In this document: piece after piece, positions 1 to 8,822 of the stretch
Position numbering within the stretch: position 1 is the stretch's first letter
How the letters are laid out: each line of letters starts with the position of its first letter
Assembly (NCBI RefSeq): GCF_923077115.1
Contig: NZ_CAKLPX010000004.1
Span: 124,001 to 188,000, forward strand
DNA length: 64,000 nucleotides
Direction: 5' to 3'
Source: Sinobacterium norvegicum
GTDB taxonomy: Bacteria > Pseudomonadota > Gammaproteobacteria > Pseudomonadales > Sinobacteriaceae
Notes under the pieces: generated by a model
Told to the model about the DNA's origin: nothing
What the model saw: only the letters and a program-made list of their open reading frames with translations
Databases searched by the model: none
Made by a program: the position numbers and the translations under genes

Positions 1-192
1 ACACATCAACACCACATCAGCATCAGCCGCTGCTGCAGCGGGGGTAATGGCACAGCGGCCGCCATATTGCTGCACCCAGGCCTCTGCCTTGGCGGTGGTG
101 CGGTTATACACCGTAACATCGAGGCCGCTGGCCAATAAATGACCGGCCATGGGATACCCCATCACTCCCAACCCAATAAAACTCACTTTCAT
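1..192 (-). CDS. NAD-binding beta-hydroxyacid dehydrogenase, N-terminal part only (3-hydroxyisobutyrate dehydrogenase / tartronate semialdehyde reductase-like)
   Basis: The minus strand encodes the first 64 residues of a 6-phosphogluconate-dehydrogenase-fold protein; the rest lies beyond the left edge. The protein opens with MKVSFIGLGVMGYPMAGHLL, the Rossmann dinucleotide-binding motif GxGxMGxPMxxNL typical of 3-hydroxyisobutyrate dehydrogenase and 2-hydroxy-3-oxopropionate reductase, followed by the strand VTVYNRT, whose Arg-Thr is characteristic of NADP-preferring members. The ATG at 192 has a purine-rich AAGGGG about 8 nt upstream. The family reduces or oxidises small beta-hydroxyacids in the cytoplasm. 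The exact substrate cannot be told from this fragment. The downstream gene boundary is unknown. Confidence 0.8.
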   Translation of the reverse strand, partial: MKVSFIGLGVMGYPMAGHLLASGLDVTVYNRTTAKAEAWVQQYGGRCAITPAAAAADADVVLMC

Positions 193-222
193 CACACTGC
201 CCCTTGTTAAATGACTCGATAT

Positions 223-1161
223 TTATTGCCGAATAATCAGGTAGCGTTCAATCGCGCTAAACACTTGTCGACGGTAAAATTCACTCTCGCAGACCACATG
301 ATGACGCATCGCCTCGATGGTTTGTATCTTAGCCCGCGGAAATTTACTGCGCACCACAGGGAGGTTATGCCGCCAATCGACAGTAAAGTCGCCTGTTCCC
401 TGCAGCACCAATACCCGCTGCTCACTCAGCGGCAATTTTTTAAAGCGTTCGATCCAGCGCGCCATCGAGGTAATCCACTCCAACGGCTGCTTACGGCACT
501 GCAGCGGGTCTTGATGGCTGAGAAAGTCGAGAAACTCTTGATCGTGGGAGTTGAGTGTAAAGGTACGCTGCAAGTCGGACACAGATCGCTTCAGCAGCCA
601 GTGACCCCAGCGTTTTGTCGCCCAGGCATGCGGCCTAATGAGAGGGGCCATCAGTACTGCCTTGTCGGCAATACCGGGGTTCTCTAGTAGATAGGTCATT
701 ACCGCGGCACCACCGGTGCTTTGACCAAACAGATAAACAGGGCCTTCGACCTTATCCTCGACCAATAACCGCAGCCGATGCAGGGCATCAATATAGCAGC
801 TAAAGCTGTGTATATTGGCCACTTCGCCACTGCTTAAACCGTGTCCGGGCAGATCGAATAACACCACATTTAAACCCTGCTGCAAACACCATTCTACCAG
901 GTGTTTATACAAAGCCGAATGGTCGTAATAGCCGTGTACCACTATGCAGGTAGGCGCCGACACATCGGTGATAAAACCTTGGTAGACCAGGTCGAATTCA
1001 CCGCTGCTGAAACGGCCAATCGACTGTGTTATGTGCTCGAAGCGGTGATCAAAATCAATGCCATAATATGCCACGTAGTCCCTTGCCTGTTCATCGAGGG
1101 GCTGCTGCCAAGACTGCTCAAAGGTCGGAAGATACTGCCGCAGCTGACTGAAGTGAATCAT
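223..1161 (-). CDS. Alpha/beta hydrolase (serine aminopeptidase S33 / monoacylglycerol lipase-like)
   Basis: This 312-residue protein has an alpha/beta-hydrolase fold. The oxyanion-hole segment is VVHGYYDHS (about 74-82), the nucleophile elbow is GQSTGG with Ser148, the acid is probably Asp258 or Asp262 in GTGDFTVDW, and the catalytic His is 287 or 288 in MRHHVV. The PGHGLSSG motif (105-112) is typical of the S33 'hydrolase_4' group that includes lysophospholipases and monoacylglycerol lipases. There is no signal peptide, so it probably acts in the cytoplasm on a small ester. The substrate is unknown. It lies 30 bp upstream of the partial dehydrogenase on the same strand and could be co-transcribed with it. 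A terminator separates it from fba. Confidence 0.85.
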   Translation of the reverse strand: MIHFSQLRQYLPTFEQSWQQPLDEQARDYVAYYGIDFDHRFEHITQSIGRFSSGEFDLVYQGFITDVSAPTCIVVHGYYDHSALYKHLVEWCLQQGLNVVLFDLPGHGLSSGEVANIHSFSCYIDALHRLRLLVEDKVEGPVYLFGQSTGGAAVMTYLLENPGIADKAVLMAPLIRPHAWATKRWGHWLLKRSVSDLQRTFTLNSHDQEFLDFLSHQDPLQCRKQPLEWITSMARWIERFKKLPLSEQRVLVLQGTGDFTVDWRHNLPVVRSKFPRAKIQTIEAMRHHVVCESEFYRRQVFSAIERYLIIRQ

Positions 1162-1261
1162 AGTGAACGGATACTCAAATAGTGTTGATAAAGCGCGAAT
1201 TTTGTTGCGCGCAAGTGTACCGGCATCAAGTTATTAGAAAATTGCATTAGGACAAAAAAGC

Positions 1262-1300
1262 CCAAAAAAAAACCGCAGTGCCTTTCAGCACTGCGGTTTA
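1262..1300 (-). terminator. Rho-independent terminator of the tkt-epd-pgk-fba operon
   Basis: On the minus strand an 11-bp perfect stem (1271-1281 paired with 1288-1298, six-base loop) is followed by nine T residues (1263-1271 read in reverse). It begins 20 bp after the fba stop codon and points away from fba. Confidence 0.9.
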
Positions 1301-1319
1301 GTGTACAACACGATTGAGC

Positions 1320-2369
1320 TTACAGCTCGCCACGCTCGTACTTCATCGACATATCATCGAGGTTAATAGCTTTCATTTTGCTGGCGTTGCCGGCGGTACC
1401 AAACACTTCATAGCGGTCGATACAGATTTGCTTCATCGCATCGAGCTGTGCCTTGAGATACTTGCGCGGGTCAAATTCGGCAGGGTTTTCAGCCAGAAAA
1501 CGTCGAGTAGCACCGGTGGAGGCCAGGCGAAGATCAGTATCGATATTAATCTTGCGGACACCGTGCTTAATGCCCTCGGCAATTTGCTCAACCGGGACAC
1601 CGTAAGTCTCAGGGATGGCACCACCAAACTCGTTGATGATTGCCAACCACTCCTGTGGCACCGAGGAAGAACCGTGCATGACGAGGTGAGTGTTGGGAAT
1701 ACGCTTGTGGATTTCTTTGATGCGATCGATGGCCAAAATATCACCGGTAGGGGGACGGGTGAATTTGTAGGCGCCGTGCGAGGTACCACAGGCAATGGCC
1801 AAGGCGTCGACGCCGGTCTTGGCAACAAAGTCAGCGGCCTCTTCTGGGTCGGTCAGCATCTGGTCCATGCTTAATTTACCCGCGGCGCCAACACCATCTT
1901 CTTCGCCGGCTTCACCGGTTTCAAGCGAGCCCAAACAACCGAGTTCACCCTCGACAGAAACACCACAGGCGTGGGCCATTTCAACGGTGCGGCGGGTAAC
2001 ATCGACATTGTACTCATAGCTGGCAGGCGTCTTGCCGTCGGCCTCTAGCGAGCCATCCATCATCACTGACGAGAAACCCAGCGCAATGGAGCGCTGACAG
2101 ATAGCAGGGCTGGTGCCATGATCCTGATGCATACAGACAGGAATTTCAGGGAACTCTTCAATAGCAGCCAAAATCATATGACGCAGGAAGTTAGGTCCTG
2201 CGTATTTACGAGCACCGGCCGAGGCCTGCATGATCACCGGGCTGTTGGTTTCCTGAGCCGCTTCCATAATAGCGCGAGTCTGCTCGAGATTGTTGACGTT
2301 AAACGCGGGGACGCCATATCCAAACTCGGCTGCGTGGTCGAGCATTTGACGCATGCTAATCAAAGCCAT
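1320..2369 (-). CDS. fba: Class II fructose-bisphosphate aldolase
   Basis: Cleaves fructose 1,6-bisphosphate to dihydroxyacetone phosphate and glyceraldehyde 3-phosphate, or runs in reverse in gluconeogenesis. The 349-residue protein starts [20 protein letters not shown] and has the zinc-binding CMHQDHG motif with His81, Asp83 and His84. The overall sequence and length match the Calvin-cycle subtype of class II aldolase found in Pseudomonas and in autotrophs; here it serves ordinary glycolysis/gluconeogenesis because no RuBisCO or phosphoribulokinase is seen. It is the last gene of the tkt-epd-pgk-fba operon, 85 bp after pgk, and is followed by a strong terminator. Confidence 0.97.
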   Translation of the reverse strand: MALISMRQMLDHAAEFGYGVPAFNVNNLEQTRAIMEAAQETNSPVIMQASAGARKYAGPNFLRHMILAAIEEFPEIPVCMHQDHGTSPAICQRSIALGFSSVMMDGSLEADGKTPASYEYNVDVTRRTVEMAHACGVSVEGELGCLGSLETGEAGEEDGVGAAGKLSMDQMLTDPEEAADFVAKTGVDALAIACGTSHGAYKFTRPPTGDILAIDRIKEIHKRIPNTHLVMHGSSSVPQEWLAIINEFGGAIPETYGVPVEQIAEGIKHGVRKINIDTDLRLASTGATRRFLAENPAEFDPRKYLKAQLDAMKQICIDRYEVFGTAGNASKMKAINLDDMSMKYERGEL

Positions 2370-2454
2370 GTTGTAATCCTTATCAAAATTAATGGGTTGC
2401 GCAAGAGCGTGGACTCAACGCAATCGTTTAAATTGTGTGTCTAATAGTAAACTA

Positions 2455-3630
2455 TTACGCTTTGGCGCGCGCTTCAAGTATCGCCACAGCCGGCAGTGTC
2501 TTGCCTTCGACGTACTCTAGGAAAGCGCCGCCACCGGTGGAGATATACGACACCTTATCGGCGATATCGTATTTATCCACCGCCGCCAGGGTGTCACCAC
2601 CGCCAGCAATCGAGAAGCCCGCGCTGTCGGCAATCGCCAGCGATAATGCCTGGGTACCCTTACCGAACTGGTCAAACTCGAATACACCGACGGGGCCGTT
2701 CCAAATAATGGTCTTGGCCTTGCTAATAATCTCCGCCAACTGAGCCGATGTATCGGGGCCAATATCGAAGATCATATCATCGTCTGCCACATCGGCTGCG
2801 GGTTTGAGAGTCGCCTCGGCGGTCTCACTGAATTCTTTGCCTGTTACCACATCGCTGGGCACAGGAATCTCACACTTGGCCATCAATGCCTTGGCATTGT
2901 CGATTAAGTCTTCTTCATACAGAGACTTACCCACCGGCTGACCACTGGCTGCTAAGAAAGTATTGGCAATGCCGCCACCGACAATGATTTGATCGGCGAT
3001 ATCGGAGAGGCTTTCTAATACAGTCAGCTTGGTCGACACCTTGGAGCCACCGACAATGGCCACCATCGGACGCTCTGGGTTGGCCAAGGCCTTTCCGAGG
3101 CTGTCGAGCTCTGCCGCCAGTAGTGGACCAGCACAGGCAACAGGGGCGAACTTGGCAACGCCGTGGGTCGAGGCCTGGGCACGGTGAGCTGTGCCGAAGG
3201 CATCCATGACAAAGACGTCACACAGCGAGGCATAAGCCCGAGCCAGCGTTTCATCGTCTTTCTTCTCGCCTTTGTTGAAGCGAACATTTTCCAGCAGCAC
3301 CATCTGGCCCGCCTCTACAGCCACATCCGCCGCCAGGTAATCGCTGACCAACGGCACATCGTCGCCCAGGGCTGCGGTCAGGTAATTGGCAACAGGGGCC
3401 AGCGTATAGTCGGCATTTTCCTCATCGCTGCCACCTTCGACGGGGCGGCCAAGATGAGACATTACGATGACTTTGGCACCAGCCTCCAAGGCCAGTTTAA
3501 TCGTCGGCAGTGCAGCCCGAAGGCGGGCATCACTACTGACTACGCCGTCTTTAATCGGGACGTTAAGATCTTCGCGAATCAGCACCCGCTTACCGGCTAA
3601 ATCGAGGTCACTCATTTTTATTACAGACAT
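2455..3630 (-). CDS. pgk: Phosphoglycerate kinase
   Basis: Transfers phosphate from 1,3-bisphosphoglycerate to ADP. The 391-residue protein shows the family signatures in order: REDLNVP near residue 19, SHLGRP near 58, the [10 protein letters not shown] segment, [16 protein letters not shown], and the C-terminal nucleotide loop GGGDT. Two ATGs are possible (3630 and 3615). I chose 3630 because AGGA lies 8 nt before it while no ribosome-binding site precedes 3615. It sits 22 bp after epd and 85 bp before fba on the same strand, an order also known from E. coli (epd-pgk-fbaA). Confidence 0.97.
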   Translation of the reverse strand: MSVIKMSDLDLAGKRVLIREDLNVPIKDGVVSSDARLRAALPTIKLALEAGAKVIVMSHLGRPVEGGSDEENADYTLAPVANYLTAALGDDVPLVSDYLAADVAVEAGQMVLLENVRFNKGEKKDDETLARAYASLCDVFVMDAFGTAHRAQASTHGVAKFAPVACAGPLLAAELDSLGKALANPERPMVAIVGGSKVSTKLTVLESLSDIADQIIVGGGIANTFLAASGQPVGKSLYEEDLIDNAKALMAKCEIPVPSDVVTGKEFSETAEATLKPAADVADDDMIFDIGPDTSAQLAEIISKAKTIIWNGPVGVFEFDQFGKGTQALSLAIADSAGFSIAGGGDTLAAVDKYDIADKVSYISTGGGAFLEYVEGKTLPAVAILEARAKA

Positions 3631-3652
3631 CTCAACACTTCCTATAAGTTAA

Positions 3653-4684
3653 CTATTTACTGTTGCGGTATTTGATTTGATAGAAATGACGACACACGTC
3701 CAGCATACGGTTGGCATAGGCCCACTCGTTATCGAACCAAACAAAAACTTTTACCAACCTGCCGTTGGCGACGCGGGTTAGACCGGCATCGATAATACCC
3801 GAGCGAGGGTCCTGGTTAAAATCACAGGAGGCCAGCGGCTCCTCGGTATAACCCATAATACCGTCGTAGTGACTGTCCGCGGCCCTCTTCAAAATGCCAT
3901 TAACCTCTGCTGCGTCAGTATTTTTGTCGACGCAAATCGTCAGATCTATCGAGGAGACATTGACCGTTGGTACCCGCACCGCTGTAGACGCCAATTTATC
4001 GGCCAACTCGGGGAAGAAACGACCAATACCCAAGGCTAAGCCGGTGTCGACGGGGATAATCGACTGCGAGGCACTGCGCGTCTTGCGCAAGTCGGTGTGA
4101 TGATAAGCATCGATTACCGGTTGATCATTCATCGCCGAGTGAATGGTATTCATCACCCCGCTGTTAATTGTCAGCTCGCGATGCAAGACATCGAGCACAG
4201 GAACAATACAGTTGGTGGTGCAGGAACCGGTGGAGATAATGGTCTCGGCACCGGATAATTGACGATGATTAACGCCATAGACCACCGTGGCATCGACATC
4301 GGGCTGCGCGGGTTGTGAAAAAATCACCTGCTTGGCACCGGCAGCCAGATGCAATTCAGCAATCTCACGACTGCTAAAGGCACCACTGCACTCCAGCACA
4401 ATATCAACCTCCAACGCCGCCCAGGGCAGCGATACAGCAAGGTCGGCACCGAATACCGCAATGCGCCTGCCGTCAATAACCAACGACTGATCATCGACCA
4501 ACACCTCGGCCTGAAAACGTCCAAAGGTAGAGTCGTATCGCGTGAGGTGGGCAACGGTTTGAATATCGGCCGGTTCATTAATTGCCACGATGTCCAACTG
4601 TGGGCAATCTGACTGCCACAGCGCGCGCAAAATGGAACGGCCGATGCGACCGTAACCATTAATTGCCAGTCGTATTGGTTTCAA
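3653..4684 (-). CDS. epd: D-erythrose-4-phosphate dehydrogenase (GAPDH family), TTG start
   Basis: NAD-dependent oxidation of erythrose 4-phosphate to 4-phosphoerythronate, the first step of deoxyxylulose-5-phosphate-dependent pyridoxal phosphate synthesis. It has the GAPDH fold: GYGRIGR (11-17), catalytic Cys155 in STGSCTTNC and His182. The sequence TIHSAM followed by RSASQSIIPVDT is the Epd rather than the classical GAPDH version, and its place between tkt and pgk supports this. The start must be TTG at 4684: the only upstream codons in frame are two sense codons and then the tkt stop codon, and the conserved N-terminus begins at this TTG. Translation is probably coupled to tkt, whose stop codon lies 6 nt away in the same frame. 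A GAPDH role cannot be excluded from sequence alone. Confidence 0.9.
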   Translation of the reverse strand: MKPIRLAINGYGRIGRSILRALWQSDCPQLDIVAINEPADIQTVAHLTRYDSTFGRFQAEVLVDDQSLVIDGRRIAVFGADLAVSLPWAALEVDIVLECSGAFSSREIAELHLAAGAKQVIFSQPAQPDVDATVVYGVNHRQLSGAETIISTGSCTTNCIVPVLDVLHRELTINSGVMNTIHSAMNDQPVIDAYHHTDLRKTRSASQSIIPVDTGLALGIGRFFPELADKLASTAVRVPTVNVSSIDLTICVDKNTDAAEVNGILKRAADSHYDGIMGYTEEPLASCDFNQDPRSGIIDAGLTRVANGRLVKVFVWFDNEWAYANRMLDVCRHFYQIKYRNSK

Positions 4685-4690
4685 CGGCGA

Positions 4691-6688
4691 TTACTTCAAT
4701 AAGCCGTTAACTGCCTCAACCACTGCCTCGGTAGTGATACCGAACAGCTTGTACAGCTCACCGGCTGGCGCCGATTCACCAAAGGTTTCCATGCCGACAA
4801 TGGCGCCGTCGAAGCCAACATACTTATACCAGAAGTCTTTATGGGCGGCTTCTACAGCCACGCGGCTGCGAACAGCGGCCGGCAATACTGACTCGCGGTA
4901 GGCATCGCTTTGACGATCGAAGACGGTGGTAGAAGGCATCGATACCACACGCACATTCTTACCTGCAGCGGTCAGTGTCGCATGGGCTTCAACGGCCAGC
5001 GATACCTCGGAGCCGGTGGCAATAATAATCGCATCCGGAGTACCGGCGCAGTCGATCAACACATAGCCACCTTGGGCAACGGCGGCAATTTGCTCGTCGT
5101 TACGCGCCTGATGCGGCAAACCCTGACGTGAGAAGATCAGCGCCGTAGGGCCATTCTTACGCTCGATGGCAAACTGCCAGGCAACGGCCGTCTCGACGGT
5201 GTCACAGGGGCGCCATGCGTCCAGATTTGGCGTGGTACGCAGGCTGGTGAACTGCTCAACCGGCTGGTGTGTTGGGCCGTCTTCGCCAAGACCGATGGAG
5301 TCGTGGGTGTAGACGTGAATAGTCTGCTGCTTCATCAATGCCGCCATGCGTAATGCATTGCGAGCATATTCCATAAACATCAAGAAGGTGGCGCCGTAAG
5401 TAACAAAGCCACCGTGAAGAGCGACACCGTTCATAATGGCACTCATGCCGAATTCACGGACACCGTAATACATGTAGTTGCCCGAGGCATCGTTGGCCTC
5501 AACACCCTTGCAGCCATCCCACAAAGTCAGGTTAGAACCCGCCAAATCGGCAGAGCCACCGAGGATTTCAGGCAGGGCAGGGCCAAAGGCTTGCAGGGCG
5601 TTTTGCGAGGCCTTGCGCGAGGCAACCGCGGCACCTTTTTCATTACAATCAGCAATATAAGCAGCGGCAGTATCGGCGAAATCTGCAGGCAAATCGCCGG
5701 CCAGACGACGCTTAAGTTCCGCGGCTTCTGCTGGGAAGGCGGCGCTATAAGCGGCTAATTTGTCATTCCAAGCGGCTTCGGCGGCCTCACCTTTTTGCTT
5801 GGCATCCCAACCGCTGTAAACATCAGCAGGGATTTCGAAGGCCGGTGCCGACCAACCGAGCTGTTCACGAACAAGAGTGATCTCATCGTCGCCCAGTGGC
5901 GCACCATGACAGTCTTCCTTGCCCTGTTTGTTCGGGCTGCCCTTGCCGATAATAGTCTTACAGCAGATCAGTGTTGGCTTCGAGGTCTCGGCGCGAGCCG
6001 CTTCGATGGCCGCCTTAATTGCATCGCTGTCGTGGCCATCGACCGCTGGAATCACGTGCCAGCCGTAGGATTCAAAGCGCTTCGGAGTGTCGTCGGTAAA
6101 CCAACCTTCAACTTCACCATCGATAGAGATGCCGTTATCGTCGTAGAAGGCTACCAACTTACCGAGACCCAGGGTGCCAGCGAGAGAGCAGGCTTCATGG
6201 GAAATACCTTCCATCATGCAGCCATCACCCAGGAACGAGTAGGTGTGGTGGTCGACAATATCGTGACCCTCGCGGTTGAACTGCGCCGCCAATACTTTCT
6301 CGGCCAGCGCCATACCGACAGCGTTGGTAATACCCTGCCCCAGTGGGCCAGTAGTGGTTTCAACACCGGGGGCATAACCGTATTCTGGGTGACCCGGTGT
6401 CTTGGAGTGCAGCTGACGGAAATTTTTCAAGTCGTCGATGCTGAGGTCGTAGCCGGTCAAATGCAGCAGCGAATAGATCAACATCGAGCCGTGGCCGTTC
6501 GATAGAATAAAGCGGTCACGATCAGCCCATTCAGGGTTGCTCGGGTTATGCTTCATGAAATCATTCCACAGTACTTCGGCGATATCCGCCATTCCCATGG
6601 GCGCGCCTGGGTGACCGGATTTGGCCTTCTGGACGGCGTCCATGCTTAGAACACGGATGGCATTTGCTAACTCAGTACGAGACGACAT
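4691..6688 (-). CDS. tkt: Transketolase
   Basis: Thiamine-diphosphate enzyme that moves two-carbon units between pentose phosphate pathway sugars. The 665-residue protein has the family's three domains: an N-terminal TPP domain with GDGCMMEG (the GDG...N cofactor motif), a pyrimidine-binding domain with [15 protein letters not shown], and a C-terminal domain. Its first line, [21 protein letters not shown], is typical of the bacterial TktA group. I use ATG at 6688 rather than the adjacent TTG at 6691 because AGGAG is 8 nt before the ATG. It leads the operon with epd, pgk and fba. A 180-bp gap separates it from the HisA-like gene upstream and should hold the promoter. Confidence 0.97.
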   Translation of the reverse strand: MSSRTELANAIRVLSMDAVQKAKSGHPGAPMGMADIAEVLWNDFMKHNPSNPEWADRDRFILSNGHGSMLIYSLLHLTGYDLSIDDLKNFRQLHSKTPGHPEYGYAPGVETTTGPLGQGITNAVGMALAEKVLAAQFNREGHDIVDHHTYSFLGDGCMMEGISHEACSLAGTLGLGKLVAFYDDNGISIDGEVEGWFTDDTPKRFESYGWHVIPAVDGHDSDAIKAAIEAARAETSKPTLICCKTIIGKGSPNKQGKEDCHGAPLGDDEITLVREQLGWSAPAFEIPADVYSGWDAKQKGEAAEAAWNDKLAAYSAAFPAEAAELKRRLAGDLPADFADTAAAYIADCNEKGAAVASRKASQNALQAFGPALPEILGGSADLAGSNLTLWDGCKGVEANDASGNYMYYGVREFGMSAIMNGVALHGGFVTYGATFLMFMEYARNALRMAALMKQQTIHVYTHDSIGLGEDGPTHQPVEQFTSLRTTPNLDAWRPCDTVETAVAWQFAIERKNGPTALIFSRQGLPHQARNDEQIAAVAQGGYVLIDCAGTPDAIIIATGSEVSLAVEAHATLTAAGKNVRVVSMPSTTVFDRQSDAYRESVLPAAVRSRVAVEAAHKDFWYKYVGFDGAIVGMETFGESAPAGELYKLFGITTEAVVEAVNGLLK

Positions 6689-6868
6689 CAATAAAACTCC
6701 TGGCTGGGATGATGCGAAAGTGACAATTCGGAAAATTTTAAGCGCTGTATTTTCCCCTACCTTAGGCGATTGAGCAAATTTTTTACGCGAATACTCACGA
6801 TCGAGAAAATAACACGCTCAAAGTCTAGTGTAGGGCTGGTAATTAATCGCTGTAATCGCTGGGAATAT

Positions 6869-7630
6869 TTACCGTTTATTCCAATCTATACAGGCATCGA
6901 GGCTGACACCGCTGCCACCGAAGATATCGAGGGCACTGCCGATGGTCAGATCGACCTTGTTGTTTGACAACTCGGCTACCAGCTTGAGGTCATCGAGTGA
7001 GCGAGCGCCTCCAGCATAGGTTACCGGTATCGTGGCGGCCTCGCCCAGCATGGCGACCAATGACTGGTCGATACCGGCCTGCAAGCCCTCGACATCGGCG
7101 GCGTGAATCAAAAACTCGGCACAGTGTTGACTCAACTCGCTCAGCGTCTGCTGGTCGACGGCGGTATGGGTAACGGTTTGCCAGCGGTCGGTGGCAATGT
7201 GCCAGCCATCGGCCACCTTGCGGCAGCTTAAGTCCAGTACCAGTTTATCCTGCCCCACCTCGGCCTTGATCTGTTCCAGGCGCGACCAGGAGAACTCGCC
7301 GTTGTCGAATAAGTACGACGTGACAATAACATGGGAGGCTCCGGCCTCAATATAGCGGGCGGCATTCTCACGGTTAACACCGCCACCAAACTGCAAGCCT
7401 TGGGGCCAGGCGGCCAGAGCTTTTAATACCTGCTGTTCATTGCCGGGACCGAGGGCAATAACATGGCCACCGGTGAGCTGGTGCTGACGGTATAACTCGG
7501 CGTAGTACTCGCCGTCATAGGGACTGACGAAATTCGTCTCGGCGCCACCATCGCTGAGGCTGCCACCGACGATTTGCTTTACCTTACCTTGATGTAAGTC
7601 GATACAGGGTCGAAATTGAGTCACTACCAC
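6869..7630 (-). CDS. hisA: Eukaryotic-type HisA: phosphoribosylformimino-AICAR ribotide isomerase
   Basis: Predicted to isomerise ProFAR to PRFAR in histidine synthesis. The 253-residue TIM barrel has the two catalytic Asp positions of HisA, Asp11 in PCIDLHQGKVKQ and Asp133 in LVLDLSCRK, plus GGGVN and YAGGARS phosphate loops. The sequence signatures CIDLHxGxVKQIVGG, HVIxLGPGN, GASHVIVTSYLF and LDLSCRK are those of the fungal/plant HIS6 branch, not the usual bacterial HisA (which starts IPALDLIDG). It stands alone, with no other his gene near, upstream of tkt and divergent from sahR. The start is GTG at 7630 (or GTG at 7624), with AAGGG a few bases upstream and a perfect TATAAT (minus strand, 7667-7672) just before. 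The function beyond the family assignment is untested. Confidence 0.85.
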   Translation of the reverse strand: MVVTQFRPCIDLHQGKVKQIVGGSLSDGGAETNFVSPYDGEYYAELYRQHQLTGGHVIALGPGNEQQVLKALAAWPQGLQFGGGVNRENAARYIEAGASHVIVTSYLFDNGEFSWSRLEQIKAEVGQDKLVLDLSCRKVADGWHIATDRWQTVTHTAVDQQTLSELSQHCAEFLIHAADVEGLQAGIDQSLVAMLGEAATIPVTYAGGARSLDDLKLVAELSNNKVDLTIGSALDIFGGSGVSLDACIDWNKR

Positions 7631-7666
7631 ACCACCGCCCTTGGGCTGTTGTTTGTTTTGTCGCGC

Positions 7667-7672
7667 ATTATA
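7667..7672 (-). promoter_or_regulatory. Likely -10 box of the hisA-like gene
   Basis: TATAAT on the minus strand, 37 bp before the GTG start. The -35 region at 17-bp spacing (GGTTAC) is a poor match, so this is a candidate only. Confidence 0.45.
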
Positions 7673-7728
7673 ACGGATTCCATCGGCAAGTAACCCTGTA
7701 ATCGGATGACCGGGGCAGCAATGAAAAA

Positions 7729-7754
7729 TCTATATCAAAATATTTTGATATAGA
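7729..7754. promoter_or_regulatory. 26-bp perfect palindrome, probable SahR operator
   Basis: Each 13-base arm reads TCTATATCAAAAT toward the centre and the two arms are exact reverse complements with no spacer. It lies 28 bp before sahR and about 100 bp from the divergent hisA-like gene. ArsR-family regulators bind AT-rich inverted repeats of this kind, and SahR is known to regulate SAM-cycle genes. The right arm contains the -35 box of the sahR promoter, so binding would block RNA polymerase. Confidence 0.8.
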
Positions 7755-7773
7755 CTCAAAACGCTGCTAGAAT
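7745..7773 (+). promoter_or_regulatory. sahR-metK promoter, probably giving a leaderless transcript
   Basis: TTGATA (7745-7750), 17-bp spacer, TAGAAT (7768-7773). Both hexamers are one or two bases from the sigma-70 consensus. The expected transcription start, 6-9 nt downstream, falls at 7780-7782, on or next to the A of the sahR ATG (7782). No Shine-Dalgarno sequence precedes that ATG. Confidence 0.7.
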
Positions 7774-7781
7774 CCTCGCCC

Positions 7782-8792
7782 ATGAATGATCAAATCGCCC
7801 AATCATCGCAGGATGAAGAACTGCTTTCCCTACTTGCCCACTTTTCCAAGGCCAGTAGCGACCCTCTTCGTCTGATGATTTTGCGGGTCTTGGCCTCCGA
7901 CAGTTTTGGCGTATTGGAACTGTGTACTATTTTTTCAATCAAGCAGTCGGCGATGAGCCACCACCTAAAGGTGCTGGCACAGGCTGAGCTTGTGGATAAA
8001 CGCCGCGAGGGTAATTCGATTTATTACCGTCGCCAGGCACCCGGCGCCCGCGCCTCGTTGCAACTATTACAGCAGCAGTTATTCAGCGATATCGACCACC
8101 TGGTTATCGATGCTCAAAGACAGCAGGGCATTGATCAAATTCGCCAGGAACGCAGCCTTAGCAGCCGTCAGTTCTTTGATCAGAACAGCGAAAAATTCCG
8201 TGAGCAACAGGATTTGATTGCCCACTACCAACACTATCAAGACAGCGTCCGCCAGCTCGTTTCCAGCCTGCCGCTGCAAAGTGACCAACTGGCCCTGGAA
8301 GTTGGCCCCGGCGCCGGCGAATTTTTACCCGAGCTGAGCAAGCGCTTCTCCTCGGTCATCGCCCTCGACAACAGTGCGTCGATGCTCAACACCGCCCGTC
8401 AATTGACCGATGGCCAACAACTTAACAATATCGAATTCATTAATGGCGACACGGCCACGGCTCGTGAGCAGCAACTCGCCGTCGACTGCGTTGTCATGAA
8501 TATGGTGCTGCACCACACCCCTTCACCGGCGGATATCTTCAGCGATATTGCCAGCGTGATGCGCCCCGGTGCCTCACTCATTGTCACCGACCTCTGCAAC
8601 CACGATCAGGTGTGGGCAAAGGAGTCCTGTGGCGATTTATGGCTCGGTTTCGAGCCGAGCGACTTAACCGACTGGGCCAGCCAGGTGGGCTTGTTAGATG
8701 GACAAAACATCTATCTGTCACTGCGCAACGGCTTCCGCATTCAAGTACGACAGTTTTACAAACCATCACCGGCAGCGACAGCGCGCTGTTGA
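7782..8792 (+). CDS. sahR: SahR-type regulator: ArsR-family HTH fused to a SAM-methyltransferase-like domain
   Basis: Residues 15-90 form an ArsR winged helix (SDPLRLMILRVLASD, then SAMSHHLKVLAQAELVDKRREGN and the wing IYYRR). No Cys pair of metal-sensing ArsR proteins is present. Residues about 140-336 form a class I methyltransferase fold with motif I ALEVGPGAG (171-179) and a later VVMNMVLHH segment. This domain order is that of SahR, a repressor known from comparative genomics and tested in Desulfovibrio, which releases DNA on binding S-adenosylhomocysteine. The following genes metK, ahcY and metF are the known SahR targets, and a perfect palindrome overlaps its own promoter. Autoregulation is inferred. 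Whether the methyltransferase-like domain has any catalytic activity is unknown. Confidence 0.88.
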   Translation: MNDQIAQSSQDEELLSLLAHFSKASSDPLRLMILRVLASDSFGVLELCTIFSIKQSAMSHHLKVLAQAELVDKRREGNSIYYRRQAPGARASLQLLQQQLFSDIDHLVIDAQRQQGIDQIRQERSLSSRQFFDQNSEKFREQQDLIAHYQHYQDSVRQLVSSLPLQSDQLALEVGPGAGEFLPELSKRFSSVIALDNSASMLNTARQLTDGQQLNNIEFINGDTATAREQQLAVDCVVMNMVLHHTPSPADIFSDIASVMRPGASLIVTDLCNHDQVWAKESCGDLWLGFEPSDLTDWASQVGLLDGQNIYLSLRNGFRIQVRQFYKPSPAATARC

Positions 8793-8822
8793 TTACAAAT
8801 AAGATTACTAAGAGCCCCTACT

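Noticed and set aside
1314-1874. 186-residue open frame on the plus strand opposite fba
   Set aside because: A shadow of the codon bias in fba; no domain features and it starts in the fba terminator region.
5795-6505. 236-residue open frame on the plus strand opposite tkt
   Set aside because: It is antisense to a highly conserved transketolase, lacks a ribosome-binding site and has no recognisable protein features.
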